Shown here piece after piece: positions 16,653 to 25,655 of a stretch of 64,000 nucleotides of DNA. The translations under genes were made by a program, and so were the position numbers. The notes below the pieces were generated by a model that was not told the DNA's origin, did not search any database, and was given only the letters and a program-made list of their open reading frames with translations. The DNA comes from JBCBGF01 sp038526915 (GTDB lineage Bacteria > Pseudomonadota > Alphaproteobacteria > Rhodobacterales > Rhodobacteraceae). The stretch is from positions 62,001 to 126,000 of the forward strand of contig JBCBGF010000001.1 in assembly GCA_038526915.1 (NCBI GenBank), written 5' to 3'. Positions within the stretch are counted from its first letter, which is position 1. Every line of letters begins with the position of its first letter.

Positions 16653-17702
16653 ATGTCGAAAATGGTCTTTCAGGCCAAAAAAGGCAGAGACAAGGGTTTC
16701 CTGAGCAGGCTGCGCGAACGTTACGACGACCGCGCTCTGCGCAGCCAGGTGACCCACCTTCATGGGCCCAAGAAGTTCGAGCTGGGCGATGATGAGGTGG
16801 CTTTGGTCGTCCTTGGCCGCAACGTAAGCTATCACTTGGCCACCGTTGTTGAGCATCACCGCGCCATGGGGGCGGACTACCTGATCTACCTCGACAACGG
16901 ATCGACCGACGGATCGATCGAGCTGGCCAAGACGTTCCCCAACACCATTGTCGCCACCTGCCCGCTTGGGTTTCGCGAATACCAGATGAACATGCGCCAC
17001 TACGCCTCGACCCTGTTCGTTGAAGGCGGCTGGCGGTTAGTTCTCGATTCCGATGAGCTTCTGGATTTTCCCGGGGCGGACCGGATGCAATTGCCGGACC
17101 TGACCCGCAAGCTGAATGCCGAAGGCCATACAGCCTTGGTGTGCCAGATGCTGGAAATGGTGCCGCCGGGCCCGTTGTCGGCGCATCAGGGCCTCAGCTT
17201 TGAAGACACTTTGAAAGCGTTCAACAGCTACAGCCTCGCCGATATCGACGCGCGGGATTACTATTCCAAGGTTACGCGGTGGCACTGGTACATGGACCAG
17301 AACAAGACCACCAATCCCGACATCAAGATCATGTTCGGCGGGATCCGGGCGACGCTTTTCGGGGAAGAGTGCTGCATCACCAAGCACCCGCTGTTCAAGA
17401 TGGGCCCCGAAGTGAACCCGGGCGTGCATCCGCACATCAGCACGGGCGTGACATGCGCCGATTTTTCAGCCGTTCTGCGCCACTACAAGTTTTCGGGCGA
17501 CTTTCTGGAACGGGAAACCGCGCGGATCGCCGAGCAACGCCTGAAGCACAACGAAGCCGTGCTCCGGATCAGCCGTTTCGCGGAAGAGCCGGACTTGTCC
17601 TTCCTGCTGCCCACGTCAAAGCAGGATCCGACGGTCGAAAGCCTGCTGGACGACGGGTTCATCGTGGCCAGCGACGCCGCGAAATCCCGGCTTGGGCTCT
17701 AG
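16653..17702 (+). CDS. Glycosyltransferase family 2 protein
   Basis: The 349-residue protein has a GT-A type N-terminal half: DYLIYLDNGSTDGSIELA near residues 72-89 is the nucleotide-sugar binding block and LVLDSDELLDFP near residue 130 is the DxD-like metal site. This is typical of the Glyco_tranf_2_4 subgroup. No membrane segment is seen. AAGG lies only one base before the first ATG but ten bases before a second ATG three codons in, so the second (16662) may be the true start. Acceptor unknown; probably surface glycan or exopolysaccharide. Its end overlaps the convergent phosphatase gene by 4 bp. Confidence 0.85.
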   Translation: MSKMVFQAKKGRDKGFLSRLRERYDDRALRSQVTHLHGPKKFELGDDEVALVVLGRNVSYHLATVVEHHRAMGADYLIYLDNGSTDGSIELAKTFPNTIVATCPLGFREYQMNMRHYASTLFVEGGWRLVLDSDELLDFPGADRMQLPDLTRKLNAEGHTALVCQMLEMVPPGPLSAHQGLSFEDTLKAFNSYSLADIDARDYYSKVTRWHWYMDQNKTTNPDIKIMFGGIRATLFGEECCITKHPLFKMGPEVNPGVHPHISTGVTCADFSAVLRHYKFSGDFLERETARIAEQRLKHNEAVLRISRFAEEPDLSFLLPTSKQDPTVESLLDDGFIVASDAAKSRLGL

Positions 17703-18478
17703 GCGGCCTGACCCAATCGATTGGCAAAGCCCTGGTGAAGACCTGGCGCCGTTGCCAACACGCCTGCGGTCAAACGCCCGGGCGTATTGAACGACAACAT
17801 CTCTCCATATCGATCTGTCACAACGGCCCCCGCCTCCGCCGCGATAAGCGCGCCGGCAGCAATATCCCATTCCCAACTGTCACGCAGTGTGATCATGGCA
17901 TCGAACCGACCCTCGCCGACAAGACACAGCCGATACGCAAGGGATGGACGGAAATGGCGTTCGACCTCCGGAACACCGCCCGGCCAATGACGCGTCTCCA
18001 GCGCCGGCCGTGAGGCAAGCAGGGTCGCCCCGGCGACTTCGCTGCGCAACGATGTCGTGATCGGGGCGCTATTCAGCGTCGCCCCTTCCCCAACGCGCGC
18101 CGCAAACAGCAAGTCGCGCGCGGGCAGGAACACCACCGCATCGGTCACCACGCCAGACCGGGCAATGGCCAGGGAATGGGCAAAGGTGGTTTCCCCCGCA
18201 ACAAAGGCCCGTGTCCCATCAATTGGATCCACGATAAAAGCAGCCTCCCGACCAAGGCGCACATCGCTGTCTTCTGTCTCCTCCGACAGCCACCCGTAGC
18301 CCGGTCGCGCACGTGTCAGCGTTTCGCGCAGGTATTTGTCGACGGCGTAGTCGGCCTCGGTCACCGGGTCGTCGCGCCCTTTGTCCCAGACCTTGTTGTC
18401 GGACTGGAAAAACCCCATCGCGATCTGCCCCGCCTCACGCGCAGCCGCGATCAGAAGGTCCAGATCAGCTTCCGGCAA
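17699..18478 (-). CDS. Inositol monophosphatase family protein (CysQ/IMPase type)
   Basis: This 259-residue protein belongs to the Mg2+-dependent, Li+-sensitive phosphatase family. The metal-binding motifs are WLSEETED, VDPIDGTRAFV (around residues 82-92) and WEWDIAAGALIAAEAG near residue 204. Family members hydrolyse inositol phosphates or 3'-phosphoadenosine 5'-phosphate; the sequence alone does not decide. The start is a TTG with GAGGGG eight bases upstream, overlapping the end of pmbA by 14 bp, which implies coupled translation. Confidence 0.9.
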   Translation of the reverse strand: MPEADLDLLIAAAREAGQIAMGFFQSDNKVWDKGRDDPVTEADYAVDKYLRETLTRARPGYGWLSEETEDSDVRLGREAAFIVDPIDGTRAFVAGETTFAHSLAIARSGVVTDAVVFLPARDLLFAARVGEGATLNSAPITTSLRSEVAGATLLASRPALETRHWPGGVPEVERHFRPSLAYRLCLVGEGRFDAMITLRDSWEWDIAAGALIAAEAGAVVTDRYGEMLSFNTPGRLTAGVLATAPGLHQGFANRLGQAA

Positions 18479-19811
18479 TCGTCATCCCCTCAACCAGAAG
18501 CGATGGAACAACGCGTGACAGATGCGGCCGCGCGTCATTGGCTGGGATCAGCGTCATGAGCATCTCGCGCAGATGCCCTGCAACGGTGCATTCGTTCACG
18601 GGATAGGTGATTTCACCATTTTCCACCCAAAAGCCCGACGCGCCGCGGGAATAGTCCCCGGTGTTGGGATTGATCGTCGACCCGATCATTGAGGTCACGA
18701 GCAACCCCGTTCCCATGTCCCGGATCAGCTCTTCCCGGCTCTTGGGGCCTTGGGTCAGCGCAATGTTGCTGTTCGACGGTGTTGGCGAGGAGGCGACACT
18801 GCGCGCAGCATTCGCTGTGCTGGGCATCTCCAGCTTGCGCCCCGTGGCCAGGTCCAGCGTCCACCCGGTCAGGACGCCATTCTCAACAATTGTACGCGGT
18901 TTTGTCGGCAAGCCTTCGGCATCAAAGGGCTTCGATCCCATGGCCCGCGCGCGATGGGGATCTTCCGAAACAGACAGGTTCGATGGCAGCACCGCCTGAC
19001 CCAGCGCGTCGCGCAACCACGACGCGCCACGCACAATCGCGCTGCCATTGGCCGCCTGCAAAAGGTGCCCGATCAGGGACGCTGCAACGCGCTCATCATA
19101 CAAAACGGGGTAAGCCCCCGTCGGCGGTTTGCGGGCACCCGCACGCTCAGCTGTGCGTTCCCCGGCCAGACGACCAACCTCTTCCGGCGATGGCAGATCA
19201 CTTTGAAACACGCGCATCTCGCCATAGTAGTCACGCTCCATTTCCGTTCCGTGACCGGTGATCGCAACACAGCTCAGCGAGTTGTCTGTCCGCGCGTATC
19301 CGCCCGACAATCCGTTCGTTGCCGCCAAGTGGATCCGGCGCGCGGCATAGGCGGCATTCGCTGATTGCACCTGGGACACACCGCTGACACCCAACGCTGC
19401 GGCCTCGGCCCGCGCAGCGAGATCCTGCAGGTACTCGGGCGCAGGCTCAGGCGCGGGGTCGTTCAGTTCAAGCCCTTGCGCATCGGTATCGGTGGCCAGA
19501 TCGCCGGGGTCCGCCAATCCGATAAACGGATCGTCTGGAGCTTCTTTCGCCATCGCAACGGCGCGTTCGGCCATAGTTCGGATCGTCTCCGGCGCGCTGT
19601 CCGAAACAGACGTGATGGCCTGACGCTGACCGACGAACACGCGCAGGCCAAGTTCCACACCTTCCGCACGTTCCGCGCTTTCCAATGTGCCGCCCAACAC
19701 GGTGATCGCAATCGACGTACCGTCCACAACCATGGCATCGGCTGCGTCGGCACCGGCGCGCTTGGCCGCGGCCAGAAGGTCAGCCGCGAGGGTCGGAAGG
19801 TCTGCTGCCAT
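18465..19811 (-). CDS. pmbA: TldD/PmbA family metalloprotease subunit
   Basis: This 448-residue protein is a PmbA (TldE)-type subunit. In E. coli TldD and TldE form a heterodimeric protease that matures microcin B17 and degrades CcdA. PmbA lacks the HExxxH zinc site of TldD, and none is visible here. Typical blocks are GVELGLRVFVGQRQA (about 50-64), YDERVAASLIGHLLQAANGSA near residue 245, and the C-terminal NPNTGDYSRGASGFWVENGE. tldD is not in this window. AAAGGA precedes the ATG; the IMPase gene follows by overlap. Confidence 0.92.
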   Translation of the reverse strand: MAADLPTLAADLLAAAKRAGADAADAMVVDGTSIAITVLGGTLESAERAEGVELGLRVFVGQRQAITSVSDSAPETIRTMAERAVAMAKEAPDDPFIGLADPGDLATDTDAQGLELNDPAPEPAPEYLQDLAARAEAAALGVSGVSQVQSANAAYAARRIHLAATNGLSGGYARTDNSLSCVAITGHGTEMERDYYGEMRVFQSDLPSPEEVGRLAGERTAERAGARKPPTGAYPVLYDERVAASLIGHLLQAANGSAIVRGASWLRDALGQAVLPSNLSVSEDPHRARAMGSKPFDAEGLPTKPRTIVENGVLTGWTLDLATGRKLEMPSTANAARSVASSPTPSNSNIALTQGPKSREELIRDMGTGLLVTSMIGSTINPNTGDYSRGASGFWVENGEITYPVNECTVAGHLREMLMTLIPANDARPHLSRVVPSLLVEGMTIAGS

Positions 19812-19874
19812 GGGAAGGTCCTTTCATTCCCATGGCACCTAGTCCGACAACCGCCGCCTCGCAAGGCCAGCGTG

Positions 19875-21374
19875 TCACCTGATACGCTGGCCGTTCGCAA
19901 ACACCGCCCCGTTGGAGCGCAACTCGATCGTCGATTCCAACGCGTCCGATCCCGCAACGGGTCGCGCAAACAAGCCCAACATCAGACGGGCTTGTACCGC
20001 CATGGCTTCGGGCAGCATGCCCATCGCAACAAGCCTGTCGAGCAAAGCGTTCGACCCCGTTAGCCGAAGACTGAGATCACCCTCTGGTCGCGATCCCCCC
20101 ATCGCGCCTTCCAAAAACGCGAACGCGCCCGTCCCGGAAAGCTCCAAGCCCGCCACCGACAGCCGCAATTCTCGGATATCGAGGGATTCAATCTCGCCAG
20201 GCATTTCACCACTTGTTCCCAGCGTCTCGGCAATGGCGGGGTCCGTTACATCGACCAGCAGGTTGCCCCTCCCAGCCAGATCAATTGCGAAGTCAGCGCC
20301 ATCGCGGGGCAGCATTCTGCCCGGATCAAACATCGCCCACAGCCGGTCATCTATCGTGACCCCCGACAAGCTTGTGGACAGACCAAAATCCTGTGCTTCC
20401 TCCGATGGCGCGAGTGGCAAGGTGACGGTTGCGGCCGAGCGTTCCATCGCGAAGGTGAGATCGGGAAAGGGTATCTGTGTCCCCGAAACACTCACCTCAG
20501 TACCGATATTTTCGCCGCCATAGCTTAGACCACCCGCACCCATTTGCACGCTGGTCACGCCGCTTTCAATGCTCCCCCCAATCTCGAACTGCTCTTCCCC
20601 GTCGCCACCTGAGACCGAGTAGGTCACCGGGCCATAGGTGGTCTCGCCAGTAGAGGCGAAGCCCTGGCCCAACAACTCGCCCATTGACTGCGCGGCGTTC
20701 AGGGGTGTTACCGCGCCCGAGCTTGCGGTTGCTATATTTTGCGCGGTTAGGTTTACGGCGACGTTGGTATCGGGCCCCTCGATGCCTTCCATCGCAAGGC
20801 GCATTGCCAGGGCCCCGATCGACGTCCGGCGGTCAGCCTCGGACGATCTGAGCACCTCATAAACGCCGTCCAAGGATCGCAGCGACATATCAAGGTCGAA
20901 ATCCATCACCTCGTTGCCAATGGTCAACCGGTCAGACGTAATGGTGATTTCTGGCGCGCCGTAGGTGTAACTCGGGCTGCGCGGATCGCCCGATGCGACA
21001 AGCGAGAGATCCGGCTGACGGATCACGACCGTCATGTCAAAGTCTTCCCCAGCCGCGCCGGTGCCTGTCACGCGCAACGGATAGCTGGCGCCAAACTCGA
21101 TAGCGACGGTGCCATCCCCGTTTTCCACGAAGACGACATCCCCCACCGGCGCAAAGACCGCGCCGTCGGGCATATTCATCGCCACGGTAACGTTTGACAC
21201 GATCAATCGGTTCCCGCTGCGCGCCTCGCCGTCTGACGTCAGCGTCTGCCCCATGTCCCCGGCGATCTTTTGCCAACTGGTCCAGACATCAAACGCGGTA
21301 ACATCCGCAGAAGCGGTCCATGGGATCGTGGTGACAACAAGCGTGGCAACGCCGAAGCGTTTGAAATTCAACAT
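19875..21374 (-). CDS. DUF2125 domain-containing exported protein
   Basis: The 499-residue product begins with a signal peptide ending at TASADV (residue 23). The rest is a long beta-rich, low-cysteine region with many alternating hydrophobic strands (RLIVSNVTVAMNM, VAIEFGASYPLRVTG, LSLRLTGSNALLDRL). It matches the DUF2125 family of Rhodobacteraceae. Such repetitive beta architecture suggests a bridge-like periplasmic protein or an outer-membrane associated one, perhaps AsmA-like, but no function is established. AAAGG precedes the ATG. It stands 63 bp upstream of pmbA on the same strand. Confidence 0.85.
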   Translation of the reverse strand: MLNFKRFGVATLVVTTIPWTASADVTAFDVWTSWQKIAGDMGQTLTSDGEARSGNRLIVSNVTVAMNMPDGAVFAPVGDVVFVENGDGTVAIEFGASYPLRVTGTGAAGEDFDMTVVIRQPDLSLVASGDPRSPSYTYGAPEITITSDRLTIGNEVMDFDLDMSLRSLDGVYEVLRSSEADRRTSIGALAMRLAMEGIEGPDTNVAVNLTAQNIATASSGAVTPLNAAQSMGELLGQGFASTGETTYGPVTYSVSGGDGEEQFEIGGSIESGVTSVQMGAGGLSYGGENIGTEVSVSGTQIPFPDLTFAMERSAATVTLPLAPSEEAQDFGLSTSLSGVTIDDRLWAMFDPGRMLPRDGADFAIDLAGRGNLLVDVTDPAIAETLGTSGEMPGEIESLDIRELRLSVAGLELSGTGAFAFLEGAMGGSRPEGDLSLRLTGSNALLDRLVAMGMLPEAMAVQARLMLGLFARPVAGSDALESTIELRSNGAVFANGQRIR

Positions 21375-21488
21375 TGGGGGCCTTTCGCACTGGCGCGCGC
21401 GCCGCTAGCCTCGGGCGCGAGGGTCGGTCGGTCAAGCATGATGCAACCGGAATTGCCCCAAATTCGCATATTCCACAGGAGCGAAACA

Positions 21489-22244
21489 ATGCATGATCTG
21501 TCTGGTCACGGCGTTCTGATCACAGGCGCAAGTCGCGGCATCGGGGCAGCGGCGGCCCGCGCATTTGCCGATGCGGGGGCCCAGGTTGCGCTTTTGGCAC
21601 GCAGCGAAGACAGCATTGCAGAGCTTGCGGGTGACATCGGGGCCGCGGCACTCGCCATCCCCTGCGATGTCAGCCGGTATTGGGAAGTGCAGGCCGCCGT
21701 TGCTGCTGCACAGTCCGCCTTTGGCCGCCTGGACGTGGTGGTCAACAACGCCAGCGTCATCGAACCCATCGCGCACCTGGCCGCCTCGGATCCGGAAAGC
21801 TGGGCCGCCACAATCGATATCAACCTCAAAGGCGTCTACTACGGCATGCGCGCCGCCGCTCCGGTGATGGCCGAGGCCGGCGGTGGCAGCATCCTGACAG
21901 TCAGTTCAGGCGCAGCGCATGGCCCGGTCGAAGCCTGGAGCCACTACTGCACCTCCAAGGCTGGCGCGGCGATGCTGACCCGCTGCCTCGACAAAGAGAT
22001 GCGCGGCCAGGGCATCCGCGCCATTGGCCTGTCGCCTGGCACCGTCGCCACCCAGATGCAGCGTGAAATCAAAGCCTCGGGCATCAACCCTGTCAGCCAG
22101 CTTGACTGGTCAGACCACATCCCACCCGATTGGCCGGGAAAGGCGCTTGTGTGGATGTGTTCGCCGGATGCCGATGAGTTCATCGGCGAAGAAATCTCAT
22201 TGCGCGACGAAGGTATCCGCCGCCGGGTCGGGCTGATCCCATGA
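21489..22244 (+). CDS. Short-chain dehydrogenase/reductase (SDR)
   Basis: This 251-residue classical SDR has the NAD(P)-binding motif TGASRGIG (residues 12-19), the NNAS motif near residue 86, Ser in SVSSG, and the catalytic YCTSK (Tyr and Lys) near residues 155-159. The Gly-rich PGTVATQMQ loop follows. The start with CAGGAG nine bases upstream gives MHDLSGHGVLITG; the open frame continues upstream but without family similarity. It is translationally coupled to the enoyl-CoA hydratase-like gene, so a role in acyl-CoA or fatty-acid metabolism is plausible. Substrate unknown. Confidence 0.93.
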   Translation: MHDLSGHGVLITGASRGIGAAAARAFADAGAQVALLARSEDSIAELAGDIGAAALAIPCDVSRYWEVQAAVAAAQSAFGRLDVVVNNASVIEPIAHLAASDPESWAATIDINLKGVYYGMRAAAPVMAEAGGGSILTVSSGAAHGPVEAWSHYCTSKAGAAMLTRCLDKEMRGQGIRAIGLSPGTVATQMQREIKASGINPVSQLDWSDHIPPDWPGKALVWMCSPDADEFIGEEISLRDEGIRRRVGLIP

Positions 22245-22858
22245 TCCGGTTGGACAAGGCGGGCCCCGTCTGGACCGCAACGATTGACCGACCGGACAAG
22301 GCCAACTCGCTGACCCGCGCCATGCTGACCGACCTTGCAGATGCCGCAGAAGCCGCCGCGACAGAGGCACAGGTTTTTGTCCTGACCGGCACCGGGCAGG
22401 TTTTCAGCGCGGGCATGGATCTCGACGGCGCGCGCGATGGGTTGGCCACTGACCCGGTCTGGGAACGCCTGTCCGGCGCGGTCGCGGCGCTGCCGGGCCT
22501 GACGATTTGTGCGTTGAACGGCACCCTCGCAGGCGGTGCGTTCGGCATGGCGCTCGCATGCGATCTGCGGATTGCCGTCACGGGCACCAAGTTCTTCTAT
22601 CCGGTGATGAAGCGTGGCTTTCTGCCCCAACCTAGCGATCCGGCCCGCCTTGCGCGCCTGGTCGGGCCCGCGCGGGCCAAGATGATCCTAATGGCAGGCC
22701 AGAAGATCACGGCAGAAGAAGCGCTGGCTTGGGGCCTGATCGACCGGTTGGTCTCGCCAGAGGGGTTGGCCGAGGCAGTGAGCGACCTTGCCGCGGACGC
22801 GACCCAGGCCGACGCCAAACACGTCCACGCGATCAAGGCCATGATCCCGAGCGCCTAG
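22241..22858 (+). CDS. Enoyl-CoA hydratase/isomerase (crotonase) family protein
   Basis: The 205-residue protein shows crotonase-fold blocks: IDRPDKANSLTRAML near the N-terminus, the CoA-binding FSAGMDLDGA near residue 56, and the oxyanion-hole LAGGAFGMALACDLRIA near residue 90. It is about 50 residues shorter than typical members; most of the shortfall is in the C-terminal helices. The position of the usual catalytic Glu in crotonase is not preserved in an obvious way, so it may be an isomerase or thioesterase-like member. It overlaps the upstream SDR gene by ATGA. Confidence 0.88.
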   Translation: MIRLDKAGPVWTATIDRPDKANSLTRAMLTDLADAAEAAATEAQVFVLTGTGQVFSAGMDLDGARDGLATDPVWERLSGAVAALPGLTICALNGTLAGGAFGMALACDLRIAVTGTKFFYPVMKRGFLPQPSDPARLARLVGPARAKMILMAGQKITAEEALAWGLIDRLVSPEGLAEAVSDLAADATQADAKHVHAIKAMIPSA

Positions 22859-23160
22859 CGCCGCCCGCGTTTGCCCGGCACGCGTGAGCTAAAACTGGGC
22901 GGACGTTTTGCGACCCAAGCAATGAACTTCGCCAACCGCGGATGATCGCGCAAGCGTTCAATGCTTGAATAGTCGCGCGCCAATTCAGCCTCGGTCAGCG
23001 TCGCATGGATCTCTCGGTGGCAGATATGGTGCAACAGCACCGTCTCGCCCCCCTTCCCGCCTCGCAGTTTCGGCACCAAGTGATGGCGGCTTTGTGGAAC
23101 ATCCGCCGGGATCGGGCGTCCGCAAAGCGGGCAGGTCGGATCGGCCAGGTCGTCGCTCAC
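22855..23160 (-). CDS. Small HNH endonuclease-like protein
   Basis: The protein of about 101 residues carries a CPLCGRPI pair of cysteines, then SRHHLVPK, then LHHICHREIHATLT, the His-Asn-His type metal-finger layout of HNH nucleases. No specificity domain is present. The start is a GTG (VSDDLADPTCPLC) with GGGGAG ten bases upstream; a second GTG three codons earlier is too close to that site. It overlaps the hydratase gene tail to tail by 4 bp and is divergent from the MscS gene. Cellular role unknown; nothing suggests a mobile or homing element. Confidence 0.82.
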   Translation of the reverse strand: MSDDLADPTCPLCGRPIPADVPQSRHHLVPKLRGGKGGETVLLHHICHREIHATLTEAELARDYSSIERLRDHPRLAKFIAWVAKRPPSFSSRVPGKRGRR

Positions 23161-23219
23161 TTGTGTCACTCCCCAGAACGCGGCAAGACACTGGGGCAGA
23201 TCTCACCAGAGGCAAGGGC

Positions 23220-24551
23220 ATGGAACAACAACCAGAGATCGTGACGCAGGCCTTGGGTTATCTCGAACAAGGGCTTGAGATCGCGCAGACGTGGCTTTTG
23301 TCCCCTGCCGCATGGTCGCAATTTGCCCTGCTCGTCACCGCCTTTATCCTGGCGCTGCTGGTGACACGGCGCCTGCGCCCGACCCTGGCACGCGTGCTGA
23401 CGCCCGCGGACGGACAAGGCGGTGTCATTGCCCAGGCGCGGCGCTTCGTTCTGCAGTTCCTGCCGCTGATCCTTCCCTTGATGGCCTATGCCTTCACAGC
23501 GCTCGGGGAAGAGATCGTTCGATCCCTCTTCGGATCAGGGGCCGTGATCGCTTTCGGCAAACGAGTGTTTCTGTTTCTTGCCGCGCGGGCGCTTGTCCGC
23601 GACATCGTACAGGACCCGTTCCTGAAACTTGTCGGGCGGTACGCCCTTCTGCCAGCCATGGCGCTCTACACGGTCGGCCTGCTTGAGCCCTTCGCGGCCT
23701 GGCTCGCCTCCACCGTCATAGCGCTTGGCAACATTCAGTTCTCGCTTCTCGCGGTCGTGCGCGGGCTGATCGCGGGCAGCCTCCTGTTCTGGCTGGGCCG
23801 TTGGTCGAACGCACAATCGGCCAGCTACATCGCCAAGCAGGAAGAACTGCGCCCGGCAACGCGGGAACTCGCCACCAAGGCGGTCGAGCTTCTGATCTTT
23901 GGCGCGGCGTTCCTGATCCTGATGAATGTCATGGGGATCAACCTCACCTCACTCGCCGTGCTTGGCGGTGCGATTGGTGTGGGTCTGGGCTTTGGGCTGC
24001 AAAAAATCGCGTCGAACTTTATCTCAGGGATCATCCTGCTTGTCGAAGGGCAGGCCACGGTGGGTGACTATGTCGAACTTGACGGGGGCGAGGCCGGGAC
24101 CATCGTCAAGATGACGGCGCGCGCGACAATCCTGGAAACCTTCGATGGCCGCTGGATCGTGGTGCCAAACGAGGACTTCATCACGACCCGCGTCGTCAAC
24201 TACTCCGACCAGGGCTCGGCCAACCGGTACGAGGCCGCATTCTCGGTCAGCTATGACACCGATATCAACAAGATCCCCGCCCTGGTCGAGGAAGCCGTCG
24301 CACAGCATCCCGAAGTTCTGAGCGACCCCGAAGCTCCGGATTGCGAACTGCGCGGCTTCGGCGACAGCGGGATCGACTTCGCGGTAGAGTTCTGGGTGAA
24401 CGGGATCGACGACGGATCGAAGAAATACACCTCTCAGGTGCTGTTCATCATCTGGAACACGCTGAAGGATGCGGGGATCGAGATCCCCTATCCTCAACGA
24501 GTGCTGCACCACAAAGGGTTGCCCAGCCAACCGGTGCTCGCCGAGGGCTGA
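23220..24551 (+). CDS. Mechanosensitive ion channel family protein (MscS)
   Basis: The 443-residue protein has an N-terminal set of about five transmembrane segments (for example LLVTAFILALLVTRRL near 35-55 and LPLILPLMAYAFTAL). The MscS core follows: pore helix region with GVGLGFGLQKIASNFISG near residue 262, then the beta domain with GDYVEL, GTIVKMTARATIL and VVPNEDFITTRVVNYS, and a C-terminal alpha/beta domain. It should open under membrane tension during osmotic downshock. MscL is encoded near 61 kb, so the cell has both types of channel. Confidence 0.93.
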   Translation: MEQQPEIVTQALGYLEQGLEIAQTWLLSPAAWSQFALLVTAFILALLVTRRLRPTLARVLTPADGQGGVIAQARRFVLQFLPLILPLMAYAFTALGEEIVRSLFGSGAVIAFGKRVFLFLAARALVRDIVQDPFLKLVGRYALLPAMALYTVGLLEPFAAWLASTVIALGNIQFSLLAVVRGLIAGSLLFWLGRWSNAQSASYIAKQEELRPATRELATKAVELLIFGAAFLILMNVMGINLTSLAVLGGAIGVGLGFGLQKIASNFISGIILLVEGQATVGDYVELDGGEAGTIVKMTARATILETFDGRWIVVPNEDFITTRVVNYSDQGSANRYEAAFSVSYDTDINKIPALVEEAVAQHPEVLSDPEAPDCELRGFGDSGIDFAVEFWVNGIDDGSKKYTSQVLFIIWNTLKDAGIEIPYPQRVLHHKGLPSQPVLAEG

Positions 24552-24623
24552 GACGTCCCGAGATACCAGTCACGGCAGGTCACCCAACAGATCCGGGCCA
24601 CGCCGTGGCCAACCACGTTTCGC

Positions 24624-25655
24624 TTAGCGGGCCGCCAGCATCGACAATCGGATCAGCGCCCGTTCAACCTGCGCCATCTGTGGCGCACGCTGAGCCGAAC
24701 GCAAACCAAGATCCGTATCAAAGAGAATCTGCAAGGCCTGCTCCAGACGCGCGGCCCCCCACTTGGCCGCCTGCCGCTGCATACGGTCTCGGCGCGGCCC
24801 AAATACCGGTGGCCTGACCCGCGCGATCCCAGCCGACGGCCCGCCCGGATCGCTGGCCGCCGCGTGAAGCGTGCGAAAATGGCGGGTGGCCCGGATGCAC
24901 AGTGTGACGGGCTGGACCCCTTGCGCCTTTAACCGCTGCATCAGCGGGCCAATCTCACCCGTGCGCGCCTCGGCCACGATGTTCAGAGCGTCGTCGATAT
25001 CCGCGTCGCCTGTGTTCGGTGCAAGCAGAGCGACCTCTTCGGGCGTCAAGGGATCAGGATCCCCGAGTTTATACAGCGCAAGGCGTTCAATCGTCTGCCG
25101 GAAGTCTCCGGGATCGAGTGTTCGCGCCAGCGCCTCCAAATCACCCATCGCATCGCGGCCAACACCTGACAGACCAGCCTCGACCAGCGCTTTCTCAATC
25201 TCATCCCGGCTTGGCGGATCATCGTAAATGCCGATGGCATAGGCGTTGCCATGCCCTTCAAAGAGCTTGCGAAGGGCCGACCGCGCCGCAAGCGTACCAG
25301 CCGTCACAACGACCTGTGCGTCACCATCCTGCCAATCGGCCAGCGCGGCCTCAACAACCGGTGCCAGGCCATCGCCTGCGTCTTCTACCAAAACGACCCG
25401 CGGCCCCGGAAAGAACCCTTGCGCCATGATCGCATCCGCGAGCAGCGCGGGATCCTTGCGCAGATCAGCCGCCTGAATGCGGGTCAGCCGCATCTCATCA
25501 TCGCCATTGGGGCCGATCAACGCCGCAACCAGGGTCTGCCGTTTCAGCGCGACCCGCATACCGTCTGCGCCATAGAGCAGCACGCCGGTTTTCGATGGGT
25601 CGGGTTTATCGACATACCGGCCCGCGTCTCGCCCGGTCAACTTCACGTCCGCCAC
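24624..25655 (-). CDS. holA: DNA polymerase III subunit delta
   Basis: HolA is the clamp-loader subunit that opens the sliding clamp. The 343-residue protein shows the degenerate AAA+ fold: VLLYGADGMRVALKRQ near residue 25, VVLVEDAGDGLAP near 110, the helical lid around residues 165-235 with LARTLDPGDFRQTIERL, and a C-terminal collar with RPPVFGPRRDRM. No Walker A lysine is present, as is usual for delta. The GTG start overlaps lptE by 13 bp; the leuS-lptE-holA order is conserved in Rhodobacteraceae. Confidence 0.92.
   Translation of the reverse strand: MADVKLTGRDAGRYVDKPDPSKTGVLLYGADGMRVALKRQTLVAALIGPNGDDEMRLTRIQAADLRKDPALLADAIMAQGFFPGPRVVLVEDAGDGLAPVVEAALADWQDGDAQVVVTAGTLAARSALRKLFEGHGNAYAIGIYDDPPSRDEIEKALVEAGLSGVGRDAMGDLEALARTLDPGDFRQTIERLALYKLGDPDPLTPEEVALLAPNTGDADIDDALNIVAEARTGEIGPLMQRLKAQGVQPVTLCIRATRHFRTLHAAASDPGGPSAGIARVRPPVFGPRRDRMQRQAAKWGAARLEQALQILFDTDLGLRSAQRAPQMAQVERALIRLSMLAAR

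Noticed and set aside
22855..23160. Homing endonuclease or restriction element
   Set aside because: Only a bare HNH motif is present, with no intron, methylase or phage gene around it.
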